DNA of 64,000 nucleotides from an uncultured Prevotellaceae bacterium (GCA_900315565.1 OMZS01000003.1:1-64000), one strand, 5' to 3'; shown: positions 8,510 through 18,411, numbered from the stretch's first letter. The notes: generated by a model from the letters alone, not told the origin. Numbers and translations are program-made.

Positions 8510-11500
8510 TTAGTACCATTGTATGGTGTTGGTCGAACCAGAGCGTTTGTCGTACTTCAGGGCATCGGTCAGCGTGGCGGCGTTGCAGCGGAACGAGAAG
8601 TTGTAGCTCGTATAGGGCGCCAACACCACCTCGCAGCTCATGTTGAAGCAGTGAAGGTCGCGGTTGAGCGCAGCTCGGGTCATCGACACAGCGTGGTTGT
8701 CGAAGTCGTAGCCCGTGCTGAAGTTGATGTTCCATCCGTCGCTCAGTCTGAGGAATCCCGTGCAGTTGAAAGTTTGTGAGAACTTGTAGGGGTAGCGCAT
8801 TGTTTTCTTGTTGAACTCGCCGCTAGTGTTCTCGCGCATGGACACGCTGTAGCCGATGCTGAGCGACCACGGCATTTTGAAACGCATGTATCCGTCGGGG
8901 TCGGTTTCGGCCATTTCGTTGCTGTCGCCGCTGTGGCCGCCGCCGTTCATGCCCTTCACCATCTTGTCGTCGATGTTAGGCTCGCTGGTGAACTCCTCTT
9001 CGTCGTCATCGGCGTCTTTCTCGTCTTTCTTGTCGTCTTTGTCACCTCGGCTAAACCATTTCTTAATTTTTTCTGGGTTCAGCTCGTATGAGAACACTTG
9101 CGTGAAACCCTGGAATCGTCCGAAACGTCCCTTGCTGTACTCGGTGTGGTTGCTCACGTATGGGCGGCCGTCCTGGTCGAGTTCGTAGGCATAGGTGCTG
9201 AACACGGCGTTCATGTTGAACGTGTAGCTCTTAGAGAGTTTCAGTCGGATGTTGGTGTTGAGGTCGCCCCAGGGTCGCTCTTTGTCTGCGGTGTTGTAGC
9301 TCATGCTGGCACCGAGTTCGTCGATGAGGCTAATTTTCTTGATGCCAGTGGAGTCTTTGTCTGAGAGGACTTTCATCTCGACGTTGTTACTCACGTTCAT
9401 AGTGATGGTTCCCGACTTTCCTCTGCCAGGGTTGCCGTAGAGCATGCCGTTATAGGGCGAATATTGAACAAGCGACACGTTGCCGTTTTCGTCGGTTTTC
9501 AGATAGCTGTCCCAGTATTTGTAGCGGCTGGCACCAAAGTCGGGGTGATAGCCGTAGGATACGGTAGGTGTGAGGACGTGGCGTATGGTTTGTATTTTGT
9601 TGCCGAAGATTTTGCGTATGGGTGTCCAGAATCCGTAAATCTTAGTCGTAGCCGAGATGTTGATGTCCCAGTCGTAAACGTTGTTGAAGCCATAGACCGT
9701 ATCCGACACCTCTTTCTGCCTGAGAGCATCCCACGATTTTACGATTTTGCTGGCGTACATGCGGTCGTTGAAGTTGAATCCAGGCGTGATGTTGATGTGC
9801 TTAAAGAGCGAGAAGGGACCGTTGACGACGATTTTGTGCTGCATGCCGTTGCGCCAGTCTTTTATCAGGTTGGAGTGGAGCAGTTTGTTTTCCTTGGTGC
9901 TGATGGAGTTGCTGATTTGTCCGTTGTACTGAACGGCAATTTTCTCGTACCAACGCTCTTCGCCTGCCGAATGCTTGCGCTTGAAGGGATTAAAGCGGCT
10001 GATGCTGAAGTTGATGTCGGGCAGCGTCATGGTCACCGACGAGTCGCGCATGTTCTGGGCGATGTTCATCGTGGAGTTCACCGACAGTCCGATGCTCGAG
10101 AAGTTCACGTTGTAGTTAACGCTCGAGGTTCGCGTACTCTGCGTCCTCGCCTGCGGGTTGTACATGCTCGATAGGTTGTTCTGCTCAAAGCTCTGTGTGG
10201 CAAAGTTCACGTTGGCCGTGAGCGAGTGGTAGGGATTGGCCTTAGCGTCCTGGCTGTGAGCCCATACCAACTGGAAGCTCTCCTCTTCAGAAAAGTCGGG
10301 CATTCCTTTGTCGCCGTTCTTGGTGTCTTGGTATTTGAAAAGGAAACTGCCCCTGAACTTGTAGCGCTTTGTGTAATTGCTGGTCAGGGCGATGCCCCAC
10401 GAGCCCTTCGTGTAGATTTCGCCCAGCACCTTGAGGTCCATCTTGTCGCTGATGGCAAAGTAATAGCCACCCTCGCGCAGATAGAATCCGCGGGAACTCT
10501 CATCACCATAGGTAGGCATGATAAACCCGCTGCTGTAGCTCTTGGTGAAGGGGAAGAAGCCGTAGGGTATGGCCAGTGGCAACGGCACGTCGCACACCAC
10601 AAGGTGTGCCGGTCCGAATACCACGTCCTTGCCCGGGCGCACCCTTGCGCGCGACAAAGAAATGTAGAAGTCGGGGTGGGGCTGGTCGCAGGTGGTGTAG
10701 CGTCCGTGTTGTAGATACATCACACCCTCGTCGGTTCTCTTGGCCTTCTCGCTGGTCAGGAAACCGTCCTCCTGCTGGGTATACACGTTGTGGATAATAC
10801 CCTTTTTGCTCTTCATGTTGAAGGCCATGGTGTCGTTCTCGTACGTGTCGTTACCCATTTTGAATACGGGCTTTCCTGTAATGTTGCCCAGGGTGTCGGC
10901 AGTACCCGTCGCCCTCACCAGATTGCTGTCGAGACTCATCTGAATGCGGTCGCTCGAGAGGTCCATGTTCTGATATTTCACGGTCGATTCGCCATAAAGA
11001 TAGGCCGTTTTGGTGCTGGCCAGATATACCAGCGAGTCCTTGGCGGTGTATTCGATAGGCGATTCAATTCCGTTCGATTTTTTCCGGTTGATGCTGTCCA
11101 GACGGATGGAGTCCTCCACGGCTTTGTTGTGGCGCATGATAGCCGCCCGTAGCGAGTCGGCAGGAATGGAGTCGTTGGTAGAGGTGTTGCTGCGTGGCAG
11201 TGAGACTGTTTCGTCGTTGTTCTCGTTTTCGTCATCGTCATCGTTGTCGTCGACGTCCTCAACATCGGTCGTGTCACTATCCAGCGAGTTGCTGACGGTC
11301 GAAATCCCTAGTGCACTGAGCGAGTCGCGCAGGGGCTTCTCTCGCTCAAATTTTTCGAGCATGTCGTCGATGGTGGGCATTTGGGTGGTGTCGTCGGGAG
11401 CGAAATCGCCAAAAGTTTCGTTTCCTCTGCCGGCAGAAAAGAAACTGATGCTTGCGTCGGCCATCACAAAGATGAAGACCGACAACAGCAGAAATATAAT

Positions 11501-11515
11501 CGATTTCGTTCTCAT
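8510..11515 (-). CDS. lptD: LptD-family LPS-assembly outer-membrane protein
   Basis: 1001 residues. Inserts lipopolysaccharide into the outer leaflet with LptE. An N-terminal hydrophobic segment (residues 1-20) is followed by a long acidic, low-complexity stretch (about 79-102, mostly D/E/N). The OstA/LptA-like periplasmic jelly roll starts near 153 (IEYTAKDSLVYLAS, GESTVKYQNMDLSSDRIQM). Then comes the barrel with FPFTKSYSSGFIMPTYGDES, a conserved LptD region. TTCDQPHP and LVVCDVP carry two cysteines that could pair. A second acidic run (DDKKDEKDADDDEEE) lies in a late extracellular or periplasmic loop. Preceded by TAATTTTGC at 11563. Confidence 0.88.
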   Translation of the reverse strand: MRTKSIIFLLLSVFIFVMADASISFFSAGRGNETFGDFAPDDTTQMPTIDDMLEKFEREKPLRDSLSALGISTVSNSLDSDTTDVEDVDDNDDDDENENNDETVSLPRSNTSTNDSIPADSLRAAIMRHNKAVEDSIRLDSINRKKSNGIESPIEYTAKDSLVYLASTKTAYLYGESTVKYQNMDLSSDRIQMSLDSNLVRATGTADTLGNITGKPVFKMGNDTYENDTMAFNMKSKKGIIHNVYTQQEDGFLTSEKAKRTDEGVMYLQHGRYTTCDQPHPDFYISLSRARVRPGKDVVFGPAHLVVCDVPLPLAIPYGFFPFTKSYSSGFIMPTYGDESSRGFYLREGGYYFAISDKMDLKVLGEIYTKGSWGIALTSNYTKRYKFRGSFLFKYQDTKNGDKGMPDFSEEESFQLVWAHSQDAKANPYHSLTANVNFATQSFEQNNLSSMYNPQARTQSTRTSSVNYNVNFSSIGLSVNSTMNIAQNMRDSSVTMTLPDINFSISRFNPFKRKHSAGEERWYEKIAVQYNGQISNSISTKENKLLHSNLIKDWRNGMQHKIVVNGPFSLFKHINITPGFNFNDRMYASKIVKSWDALRQKEVSDTVYGFNNVYDWDINISATTKIYGFWTPIRKIFGNKIQTIRHVLTPTVSYGYHPDFGASRYKYWDSYLKTDENGNVSLVQYSPYNGMLYGNPGRGKSGTITMNVSNNVEMKVLSDKDSTGIKKISLIDELGASMSYNTADKERPWGDLNTNIRLKLSKSYTFNMNAVFSTYAYELDQDGRPYVSNHTEYSKGRFGRFQGFTQVFSYELNPEKIKKWFSRGDKDDKKDEKDADDDEEEFTSEPNIDDKMVKGMNGGGHSGDSNEMAETDPDGYMRFKMPWSLSIGYSVSMRENTSGEFNKKTMRYPYKFSQTFNCTGFLRLSDGWNINFSTGYDFDNHAVSMTRAALNRDLHCFNMSCEVVLAPYTSYNFSFRCNAATLTDALKYDKRSGSTNTIQWY

Positions 11516-11554
11516 TCTTGTTGTTAAAAACGTTCCGTCACGCTTGGACAGGGT

Positions 11555-11563
11555 GCAAAATTA
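11555..11563 (-). promoter_or_regulatory. -7 box TAATTTTGC for lptD
   Basis: Minus strand 11563 to 11555 matches TAnnTTTGC, about 40 nt before the ATG at 11515. Confidence 0.5.
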
Positions 11564-11655
11564 CGTAATTAATGCCTAAAATCGAAGAAACAGCAGTATT
11601 TTATTGTTTTATTTAACATAACGTGAAGTCTCAAAGTTTGCCGTTAACAAATGCC

Positions 11656-12192
11656 TTATCCGAACATTTCTATCCACTCTGTGAAACGTTTCACACCTTC
11701 CTGACCGAACTTTTGCAAACTTTTGAGAGCCTGCTCAGGGGTTTTCTCGCGGTCGAGTTTGGTCTTGCTGAAAAACTTGTCGGCGTAGCAAATCACCTTT
11801 TCCTCAAGTGTTTCGGGCAGATAGTCGCGTTCTTCCAGCGGCAGGTGCTGGCTGCGTATCTCGCTCAGCGAGATGCCAGCCCCGGTGTGACGCTCGCATA
11901 CGCGGGCATGGCGCGGGTAGCCTTCGCGCCGCAGCAGCTCGGCCCCCAGCACGCCGTGGCGGATGTAGGGCTCTGTGCCGTGGCATTCAATGCCCGGCGC
12001 GTCGCACAGAAAAACGCCAATGTCGTGCAGCATGGCTGCTTCGCAGAGAAAAGTGGTGTCGAGTTTCATTTCGGGGTGGGCATTGGCAATGGCCAGCGCC
12101 TTTTGGGCCACGCTGTTGCTGTGGGTCAGCAGGATGTGGCGCAATTGGTTGTCTTCGGGATAGTATTTGTCTATGATGTGCTGATAGTCCAT
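11656..12192 (-). CDS. HD-domain phosphohydrolase
   Basis: 178 residues, a single HD domain. Metal ligands: H24 (LLTHSNSVAQKAL), the HD pair in AAMLHDIGVFL at about 54-55, and a later His/Asp pair in VCERHTGAGIS and ICYADKF. This matches stand-alone HD proteins of Bacteroidota often annotated as phosphohydrolase or hydrolase; nucleotide substrates are likely but unknown. Lies 140 bp upstream of lptD on the same strand with its own TACCTTTGC box at 12260. Confidence 0.88.
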   Translation of the reverse strand: MDYQHIIDKYYPEDNQLRHILLTHSNSVAQKALAIANAHPEMKLDTTFLCEAAMLHDIGVFLCDAPGIECHGTEPYIRHGVLGAELLRREGYPRHARVCERHTGAGISLSEIRSQHLPLEERDYLPETLEEKVICYADKFFSKTKLDREKTPEQALKSLQKFGQEGVKRFTEWIEMFG

Positions 12193-12251
12193 GTTGTTTC
12201 TTTTTTCTTCCTCTTTTTCTGATTCTTGAGGTTATCTTCTGCATTGTGGGT

Positions 12252-12260
12252 GCAAAGGTA
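12252..12260 (-). promoter_or_regulatory. -7 box TACCTTTGC for the HD-domain gene
   Basis: Minus strand 12260 to 12252 reads TACCTTTGC, 60 nt before the ATG at 12192. Confidence 0.55.
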
Positions 12261-12270
12261 GTCATTTCCT

Positions 12271-12390
12271 CAGAATTTGAGCGTATCTCCCGCCATTATT
12301 TTTCTATTTCGCGGCAGGGCGAAAATATCTTACGGCGATGCGCTCAAATTCTCTAGAAAATTTGAGCGCATCGCCTGACGTTGTTTTGCT
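12271..12390. repeat. Dispersed palindromic repeat, copy B
   Basis: Contains TATCTCCCGCCATTATTTTTCTA, a GGCGATGCGCTCAAATT / AATTTGAGCGCATCGCC inverted pair (12334-12350 and 12359-12375) centred on TCTCTAGA, and a CTGACGTTG end. Same architecture as copies A, C, D and E. It lies between two divergent promoters. Confidence 0.8.
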
Positions 12391-12472
12391 ATGGTTGAAT
12401 GAAAAATAGAAGAAAAACGGCACGAATAGAAAAAAACACGCTCATTCGTTTCGTGTTTGCGCGTTTTATTTG

Positions 12473-12481
12473 TACCTTTGC
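12473..12481 (+). promoter_or_regulatory. -7 box TACCTTTGC immediately before the antiporter start
   Basis: TACCTTTGC ends only 6 nt before the ATG at 12488. With the usual distance from this box to the transcript start, the mRNA would begin at or within a few bases of the start codon, so it is a leaderless candidate. Confidence 0.5.
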
Positions 12482-12487
12482 TGCGCT

Positions 12488-13438
12488 ATGCTGAATATAC
12501 TTTTTGTAATTATAGGTATCGTTCTGGTACTTTGGGGCGCCGATCGCATGACCGACGGTGCCGTAGCGCTGGCCGAGCGCATGAACATTCCGCAGATAGT
12601 CATCGGACTGACGGTTGTGGCCATGGGTACGTCGATGCCCGAGTTTTTTGTGAGTCTGGTTTCGGCCGTTAGGGGAACACCCGACCTGGCCGTTGGCAAT
12701 GTGGTGGGCAGCAACATTATGAACACGTTGCTCATCGTTGGTGTGGCAGCCCTGGTTGCCCCGCTGATTATTTCGCATGAGACGGTGAAGAAAGACATAC
12801 CTTTTGCCGTTGGCGCCTCGTTGCTGCTCACGTTGCTTAGTATTGACAGCGACATCAGCCGCCTCGATGCTGCCTTGCTGACGGCTGGCTTCCTGTTTTT
12901 TATGTACTACACCCTTCGTATGGCAAAGCGCGACCTCGACTCCGACACCAATCTTGACGAGAGTGCTCCGAAAGAATACAGCGTGCTGAAGTCGGTATGC
13001 CTGGTGGCCCTGGGGCTCGCCTGTCTTGTTGGCGGCAGCAACTTGTTTGTAGAAGGGGCCACACAGATAGCGGCAGCCCTGGGTGTGAGCCAGGCTGTCA
13101 TTGGTCTCACCGTGGTGGCTGGAGGAACGTCGCTGCCCGAACTGGCCACCAGTGTGGTGGCAGCCCGAAAGGGACGCAGCGCCATTGCCATTGGCAATGT
13201 GATAGGCTCGAATGTGTTCAACATCCTGATGATTCTCGGTATCACCGGCCTTGTATGCCCCATGCAGATGCAGGGCATCACGGCCGTCGATTTTGCCGTG
13301 CTCATGGTGAGCATCTTGTTGATGTGGCTTTTCTCTTCTACCAAGCTGAAGGTGGAGCGTTGGGAAGGCGCCTGGCTGGTAGGAATCATGGTGTGCTACA
13401 TGGCATGGCTCATTTGGCAGGCTACTGCTGTGGGGTGA
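12488..13438 (+). CDS. Calcium/sodium antiporter (YrbG/CaxA-type, CaCA family)
   Basis: 316 residues, about ten membrane helices. The two inverted alpha-repeats are clear: [17 protein letters not shown] (about 41-57) and [17 protein letters not shown] (about 211-227), each carrying the ion-binding Glu. [14 protein letters not shown] and [14 protein letters not shown] follow them. Start set at the ATG at 12488 (MLNILFVII), not 12470: six extra codons would overlap the -7 box, and family proteins begin with this first helix. Role: Ca2+/Na+ exchange across the inner membrane. Confidence 0.93.
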   Translation: MLNILFVIIGIVLVLWGADRMTDGAVALAERMNIPQIVIGLTVVAMGTSMPEFFVSLVSAVRGTPDLAVGNVVGSNIMNTLLIVGVAALVAPLIISHETVKKDIPFAVGASLLLTLLSIDSDISRLDAALLTAGFLFFMYYTLRMAKRDLDSDTNLDESAPKEYSVLKSVCLVALGLACLVGGSNLFVEGATQIAAALGVSQAVIGLTVVAGGTSLPELATSVVAARKGRSAIAIGNVIGSNVFNILMILGITGLVCPMQMQGITAVDFAVLMVSILLMWLFSSTKLKVERWEGAWLVGIMVCYMAWLIWQATAVG

Positions 13439-13503
13439 TTGTAGAGAGAAGAATCTCATGTTCTTTGATGAGAGAGAAAAAACGATTTAATGTGTACCTA
13501 AAT

Positions 13504-15984
13504 ATGAGAAAGACTTTTTTGACATCTGTGATGCTTTGTGCTACCGTTGGTATGTGGGCACAAAGCAGTGTGAAACCTGCCATTCCGCGCGATGAGGCTT
13601 TGGAAGCCCGCATCGAGAAAACGCTTGCCAAGATGACCCTCGACGAGAAAATTGGGCAAATGCTCGAGCTGAATCTCGATGTCATGGGCAAGATGACGGC
13701 CGTGAATCCCAAAATCGACCGCTCAAAAATCCGACATTCCATGCAGCAGTATGGCCGTCCCGACAGCGAGATTGAGGCTTTTCTGCGCATGTCGGACAAA
13801 GAGCTCATCGAGACCATGGAGCGACTCAATCTCAACATCTATGCCGACGGCACGGTGCTGAAATGGAAACTCAACGAAACCATGCTCGACACCATCATTT
13901 CGAAATACAAGGTGGGCTCCATTCTTAATGCGCCCGGCACCCGTGCCCCAACGGTGGCACAGTGGCAGGAATGGATTGGGCTGATACAGAAAAAGTCGAT
14001 GAAGTACATCGGTATTCCCGACATCTACGGCCTCGACCATAATCACGGTGTCACTTACACCCAAGGAGGCACGCTCTTTCCGCAGCCCATCAACTTGGCA
14101 GCCTCGTTCAACACAGAACTGGCCCGTACGGGCGCAGAGATAACAGCCTACGAGAGCCGCGCAGGCAACTGTCCTTGGGTGTACAATCCTGTCATCGACC
14201 TGGGGCGCGACCCCCGCTGGGCACGCATCTGGGAGAGCTTCGGCGAAGATGCTATTGTCAATGCGCGCATGGTGGAGGCCGAAATCAAAGGCTACCAGGG
14301 CGACGACCCCAACCATATTGGTCCCTACAACGTGGCTACCAGCGTGAAGCATTATTTTGCCTATGGTGCTCCCTGGACAGGAAAAGACCGCACACCGGCC
14401 TATCTCTCGCCGCAGCTGTTGCGCGAGAAATACTTCGAACCCTTTAAGGCTGCCGCTCAGGCAGGTGCCCTCACCATGATGGTCAACTCGGCCAGCATCA
14501 ATGGCATGCCCGTTCATGCCAGCTACGAGTACCTCACTCAGTGGCTCAAGGAAGACCTGCAGTGGGATGGCATGCTCGTCACCGACTGGGCCGACATCAA
14601 TAATCTTTATACGCGCGAGAAAGTGGCCAAGGACAAGAAAGATGCCATCCGCATAGCTATCAATGCAGGCATCGACATGTCGATGGACCCCTACAGCATA
14701 GATTTCTGCATTCTGCTCAAGCAACTCGTTGAGGAGGGCAAAGTGAGCCGCGAACGCATCGACGATGCCGCACGCCGCATTTTGCGCGTAAAATATCGTC
14801 TGGGACTGTTCGACAAACCCAACACCGGAGGCAAGGGTTACGAGAAGTTCGGTTCTGCGGAGTTTGCGCAAAAATCACTGGCGGCTGCCGAAGAGAGCAT
14901 GGTGCTGTTGAAAAACGAAGACAACCTGTTGCCCCTGAAGCAAGGCGCGAAGATTTTGCTCGCAGGTCCTAACGCCAACCAGATGCGCTGTCTGGACGGC
15001 GGCTGGAGCTACACTTGGCAAGGCTCTGGTGCCGAAGACCTGAGCGAGCCTTACAACACCATCTACGAGGCTCTCTGCAATAAGTACGGAAAAGACAATA
15101 TCATCCTCGAACAGGGAGTCACCTACAAAGAGGATGGTGCCTACTACGACGAGAACGAACCACAAATCGACCGTGCCGTGAAGGCCGCCCAAGATGCCGA
15201 TGTCATTATTGCCTGTATCGGTGAGAACAGCTACACTGAGACGCCCGGCAACCTCACCGACTTGTGGCTCTCGGCCAATCAGCGCAATCTGGTGCGCCAG
15301 CTTGCCGCCACTGGCAAGCCCCTGGTGCTGGTTCTCAACGAAGGCCGTCCGCGTCTGATTGCCGACATCGAGCCGCTGGCCAAGGCAGTGGTAGATATTT
15401 TCCTTCCTGGCAACTATGGCGGCGACGCATTGGCCAACCTGCTCAGCGGCGATGCCAACTTCTCAGCCAAAATGCCCTACACCTACCCGCGCGAAATCAA
15501 TTCGCTCAACAACTACGACTACAAAGTGAGTGAGGAAGTGGGCACCATGGCTGGAGCTTACAACTACGACGCCAAGGTGTCGCTGCAGTGGCCTTTTGGC
15601 TACGGCATGAGCTACACCACCTTCGAGTATAGCAATCTGCGTGTGGATAAAACGCAGTTTGGTGCCGACGATGTGCTTACTGTCAGCGTGGATGTTAAGA
15701 ATACGGGCAGCCGTGCCGGTAAAGAGCCTGTGCTGCTCTATAGCAGCGACCTCATTGCCTCGCTCGTACCCGACAACCGCCGTCTGCGCGACTTCACTAA
15801 GGTGGATTTGCAGCCTGGCGAGCAGAAAACCGTCACTTTCAGTCTGCCTGCCAAGAGCCTTGCCTTTGTCGGTGCCGACGGAAAATGGATTCTCGAGGAG
15901 GGCGACTTTGTGCTGAAAGTGGCCAACCAAACCACCAATGTAGTTTGCACAAAGACCAAGAAGTGGGAAACACCTAACATTTAG
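13504..15984 (+). CDS. bglX: Secreted glycoside hydrolase family 3 beta-glucosidase
   Basis: 826 residues from the ATG at 13504, which begins a signal peptide ([20 protein letters not shown]); a possible ATG 12 codons upstream would weaken it. The N-terminal GH3 barrel (about 50-400) carries [20 protein letters not shown] and the nucleophile Asp361 in MLVTDW. The C-terminal GH3 domain (about 430-680) has [18 protein letters not shown] and [14 protein letters not shown] with the likely acid/base Glu. A fibronectin-III-like domain closes the protein ([22 protein letters not shown]). Probably periplasmic cleavage of beta-linked gluco-oligosaccharides. A hairpin terminator follows directly. Confidence 0.93.
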   Translation: MRKTFLTSVMLCATVGMWAQSSVKPAIPRDEALEARIEKTLAKMTLDEKIGQMLELNLDVMGKMTAVNPKIDRSKIRHSMQQYGRPDSEIEAFLRMSDKELIETMERLNLNIYADGTVLKWKLNETMLDTIISKYKVGSILNAPGTRAPTVAQWQEWIGLIQKKSMKYIGIPDIYGLDHNHGVTYTQGGTLFPQPINLAASFNTELARTGAEITAYESRAGNCPWVYNPVIDLGRDPRWARIWESFGEDAIVNARMVEAEIKGYQGDDPNHIGPYNVATSVKHYFAYGAPWTGKDRTPAYLSPQLLREKYFEPFKAAAQAGALTMMVNSASINGMPVHASYEYLTQWLKEDLQWDGMLVTDWADINNLYTREKVAKDKKDAIRIAINAGIDMSMDPYSIDFCILLKQLVEEGKVSRERIDDAARRILRVKYRLGLFDKPNTGGKGYEKFGSAEFAQKSLAAAEESMVLLKNEDNLLPLKQGAKILLAGPNANQMRCLDGGWSYTWQGSGAEDLSEPYNTIYEALCNKYGKDNIILEQGVTYKEDGAYYDENEPQIDRAVKAAQDADVIIACIGENSYTETPGNLTDLWLSANQRNLVRQLAATGKPLVLVLNEGRPRLIADIEPLAKAVVDIFLPGNYGGDALANLLSGDANFSAKMPYTYPREINSLNNYDYKVSEEVGTMAGAYNYDAKVSLQWPFGYGMSYTTFEYSNLRVDKTQFGADDVLTVSVDVKNTGSRAGKEPVLLYSSDLIASLVPDNRRLRDFTKVDLQPGEQKTVTFSLPAKSLAFVGADGKWILEEGDFVLKVANQTTNVVCTKTKKWETPNI

Positions 15985-16006
15985 CATCTGGTTTGCCAAA
16001 CCTTTG

Positions 16007-16070
16007 AAAAACAGGAAAAACAATAACAATCAAAGTTTTTTTGATGAATTGTTTTTCCTGTTTTTCTCTT
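16007..16070 (+). terminator. Hairpin terminator after the GH3 gene
   Basis: AAAAACAGGAAAAACAAT (16007-16024) pairs with ATTGTTTTTCCTGTTTTT (16048-16065), followed by CTCTTTTTG. Confidence 0.8.
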
Positions 16071-16116
16071 TTTGTTGTGAAAGAAACGGCACAGAAGAAA
16101 AAAGTTGGGCAAAAAT

Positions 16117-16149
16117 TGTGATAATCGGATAATTATCCGTACCTTTGCA
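16117..16149 (+). promoter_or_regulatory. Promoter of the queuosine transporter/queF operon
   Basis: TTG at 16117 and TACCTTTGC at 16141-16149, separated by the expected 19-21 nt; among the best consensus matches in the window. The transcript would begin just before the riboswitch. Confidence 0.7.
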
Positions 16150-16160
16150 GCCCAATTCAC

Positions 16161-16196
16161 AGGGGTACTTGCTCAACCCCCTTTAACAAAACAAGA
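16161..16196 (+). promoter_or_regulatory. preQ1-I-type riboswitch
   Basis: P1: AGGGGT (16162-16167) pairs with ACCCCCT (16177-16183). The loop carries CTTG (16169-16172), complementary to CAAG (16193-16196) in the A-rich tail TTAACAAAACAAG, giving the H-type pseudoknot (P2). The tail is the same as in the well-studied Thermoanaerobacter tengcongensis preQ1 aptamer, as I remember it, and the AACCCC junction also matches. The 3' strand of P2 ends 3 nt before the ATG at 16200, so ligand binding should block translation start. The downstream genes (queuosine-precursor transporter, preQ0 reductase) are exactly those expected. Confidence 0.88.
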
Positions 16197-16199
16197 ACA

Positions 16200-16895
16200 A
16201 TGAAACAAGAAAAAAACACCGTGAGTGTGCTGCTCATGCTTTTCAGCATACTCTTTTGCGTTTGCCTCATTGCGGCAAACCTCTTTGCAACCAAACAAAT
16301 TGCTCTGGGAACATTTAGTGTGACGGGCGGGCTTATTGTGTTTCCCATCTCCTACATCATCAACGACTGTGTCTGCGAAGTGTGGGGCTACAGCAAGATG
16401 CGCCTGCTCATTTGGACAGGCTTTGCCATGAACTTCTTCTTCGTAGCCATGGGCGCACTGTGCGACTGGATTCCTGCCGCACCTTATTACACGAACACCG
16501 AAGGGTTTCACGCAGTGTTCGGACTGGCTCCGCGCGTGGCGCTGGCTTCGTTTTGTGCCTTCCTGGTGGGTTCGTTCCTGAATGCCTATGTCATGAGCCG
16601 CATGAAGGTGACGTCGCAGGGACGCAACTTTTCGTTGCGTGCCATTGCCAGCACACTTGTGGGCGAAGGCGCCGACTCGCTCATCTTCTTCCCCTTGGCT
16701 TTGGGAGGCGTTGTGCCTACCAGCGCGCTGCCCGGACTGATGCTCTCGCAGGTGGTGCTCAAGACGCTCTACGAGGTGGCCGTGCTGCCTCTCACCGTGC
16801 GCACGGTGAAATGGCTGAAGCGTGTAGAGGGAACCGATGCCTACGATGACAACATCAGCTATAATGTGTTCAAAATTAGTCTGAAGAACTCATAA
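16200..16895 (+). CDS. yhhQ: Queuosine precursor transporter (YhhQ/QPTR family)
   Basis: 231 residues with about six membrane helices; the DUF165/YhhQ pattern is clear: [12 protein letters not shown], then [16 protein letters not shown] and the late [14 protein letters not shown]. Imports preQ0/preQ1 for queuosine tRNA modification. Translation starts right against the preQ1 riboswitch, so expression is expected to fall when preQ1 is plentiful. queF follows after 19 bp in the same transcript, so imported preQ0 can be reduced to preQ1. No de novo queCDE genes are in the window, which may suggest salvage. Confidence 0.93.
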   Translation: MKQEKNTVSVLLMLFSILFCVCLIAANLFATKQIALGTFSVTGGLIVFPISYIINDCVCEVWGYSKMRLLIWTGFAMNFFFVAMGALCDWIPAAPYYTNTEGFHAVFGLAPRVALASFCAFLVGSFLNAYVMSRMKVTSQGRNFSLRAIASTLVGEGADSLIFFPLALGGVVPTSALPGLMLSQVVLKTLYEVAVLPLTVRTVKWLKRVEGTDAYDDNISYNVFKISLKNS

Positions 16896-16914
16896 CCCAT
16901 CAAATCTTGTAATT

Positions 16915-17379
16915 ATGAATCAAACGCGCAAAACTGAAGACCTGCAGGCTTTGGGGAGAAAAACGCCTTTCTCCACCGACTATGCCCCCGAGGTGCTCGA
17001 AACCTTTCAGAACCTGCACCCCGAAAACGACTATTGGGTGCAGTTTAACTGTCCGGAGTTCACCACACTCTGTCCTATTACCGGACAGCCCGACTTTGCC
17101 GAAATAAAAATCATGTATATCCCTGCCGAGCGGATGGTGGAAAGCAAGAGTTTGAAACTTTATCTCTTCAGCTTTCGCAACCATGGCGACTTTCATGAGG
17201 ATTGCGTGAACACCATTATGAAAGATCTCATCCGCCTGATGGAACCCAAATACATTGAAGTGATTGGGCTGTTCACCCCCCGCGGTGGCATCAGCATTCA
17301 TCCGTATGCCAACTACGGAATGCCCGGAACAAAATATGAGCGGCTTGCTGAACAACGCTTCGCCAACCACCAGATGTGA
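16915..17379 (+). CDS. queF: NADPH-dependent 7-cyano-7-deazaguanine (preQ0) reductase, QueF type I
   Basis: 154 residues, the short unimodular (YkvM-like) QueF. The nucleophile Cys53 in [11 protein letters not shown] forms the thioimide with preQ0, and Asp60 is the proton donor. The QueF signature [13 protein letters not shown] lies at 76-88, followed by NHGDFHED. Converts preQ0 to preQ1, the form inserted into tRNA by Tgt. Second gene of the riboswitch-controlled operon. Confidence 0.96.
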   Translation: MNQTRKTEDLQALGRKTPFSTDYAPEVLETFQNLHPENDYWVQFNCPEFTTLCPITGQPDFAEIKIMYIPAERMVESKSLKLYLFSFRNHGDFHEDCVNTIMKDLIRLMEPKYIEVIGLFTPRGGISIHPYANYGMPGTKYERLAEQRFANHQM

Positions 17380-17384
17380 TTTTC

Positions 17385-17580
17385 ATTGGGAGTTATTGGG
17401 AGTTAGAGGAAGTTAGCGGGAGTTAGCGGAAGTTAATGGGAGATAGCCGACTTTGTCGGCAGAAGTTAACGGACAATAGAATTCTTGATAGAAAACTATT
17501 GTTCGTTAACTTCACGAGCCTTTAGCTCGTTAACTTCCTCCTAACTTCCATTAACTCCCGCTAACTTCCGCTATCTCAAT
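17385..17580. repeat. Palindromic spacer of GGAAGTTAGC-type units
   Basis: The left arm has tandem variants of GGGAGTTAGC/GGAAGTTA (17388-17455) and the right arm their reverse complement (17510-17578). Inner hairpins: GCCGAC...GTCGGC, and GTTAACGGACAATAG with CTATTGTTCGTTAAC. It lies between queF and the convergent lipoprotein gene, and the right arm reaches that gene's stop codon. The inner stems may act as terminators. Confidence 0.85.
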
Positions 17581-18373
17581 CCTTTTTTCTGTAATATGAG
17601 CGGATGCTGTCGCCGATAAGCAGCTGAAGGCTGTCTCTGCGTAGGAGAACGATTTCGGCAGTGTCGTGCTGTACGGCATGGCGATAACGCTGGTTGATTT
17701 CGGGAATGTTGATGTTGCCTTGAGTGAGTATGACTTTGCCGTTCCAAATGTGCCATTCGGTGTAGCGCGGCTGGCGGGGATACTCCACGGGTGAGTTCTC
17801 ATCGCGTTGCTGGCGGTTACGTCCTCCGATACGTTCCACGCTGTTGTCGCGGAGCAGTCGCATGCCATACTCGCGGGGCACCATGAAACGCTTCATCATG
17901 GAGTCGCGGCGGGCTTGCGAGGGACCGTCTTTCGGGGCGGGTCTGTTTTGTAATCTGGCTTTTGGCTGCGGCATCACCTGATAAGCCCATGCTCCCTTGA
18001 GAACGTCAATATCGATGAGGCTGCGCACTTGGCGGAGGCTGTCGTCGGTGAGCAGTAGAGCCAGGTTGTCGCCAGTCTTGATGCGCCCCTTGACGCGCCG
18101 CTCCATGCGAGCCTGCAGAATGTCGTAGCTCACGGGGTCGCCGCCGCTGTCGGGAAGAAACACCAGCACGGTGTCGTTGCTGCCCTCGCAGGCCAGACCG
18201 TAGAGCGTAGAGTCGCCTTTCAGGATAAACGAAGAGGAGGTGAGGCTGCTGTCGGTAGGCTGCTCGTTGGCTTCCGACTGCCTTGGCGAGCCATGACGAC
18301 AGGCAGCCGACAAAAGCAGTGCAACCAAGAGCATTGGCAGCAAAGCATATTTGTTTGTCTTCTTTTTCTGCAT
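17576..18373 (-). CDS. Lipoprotein of unknown function
   Basis: 265 residues from the ATG at 18373, chosen because MQKKKTNKYALLPMLLVALLLSAAC is a complete lipoprotein signal with lipobox SAAC; the frame extends upstream but crosses the -7 box at 18420. The mature part starts with a Ser/Thr/Gln-rich linker, then beta-rich sequence (FILKGDSTLYGLACEG, DTVLVFLPDSGGDPVSYDIL, TGDNLALLLTDDS) that could be a lipocalin-like or OB-like barrel. I do not recognise the family with confidence. Convergent to queF, divergent to the carboxyltransferase gene. Confidence 0.75.
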   Translation of the reverse strand: MQKKKTNKYALLPMLLVALLLSAACRHGSPRQSEANEQPTDSSLTSSSFILKGDSTLYGLACEGSNDTVLVFLPDSGGDPVSYDILQARMERRVKGRIKTGDNLALLLTDDSLRQVRSLIDIDVLKGAWAYQVMPQPKARLQNRPAPKDGPSQARRDSMMKRFMVPREYGMRLLRDNSVERIGGRNRQQRDENSPVEYPRQPRYTEWHIWNGKVILTQGNINIPEINQRYRHAVQHDTAEIVLLRRDSLQLLIGDSIRSYYRKKD

Positions 18374-18411
18374 GGTTTCAGGTCCTTTTCTGTTAGATTC
18401 TTGTTTTGCAT

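Noticed and set aside
12997-13503. 169 extra codons at the front of the GH3 frame
   Set aside because: They overlap the antiporter gene in another frame; the signal peptide at 13504 marks the start.
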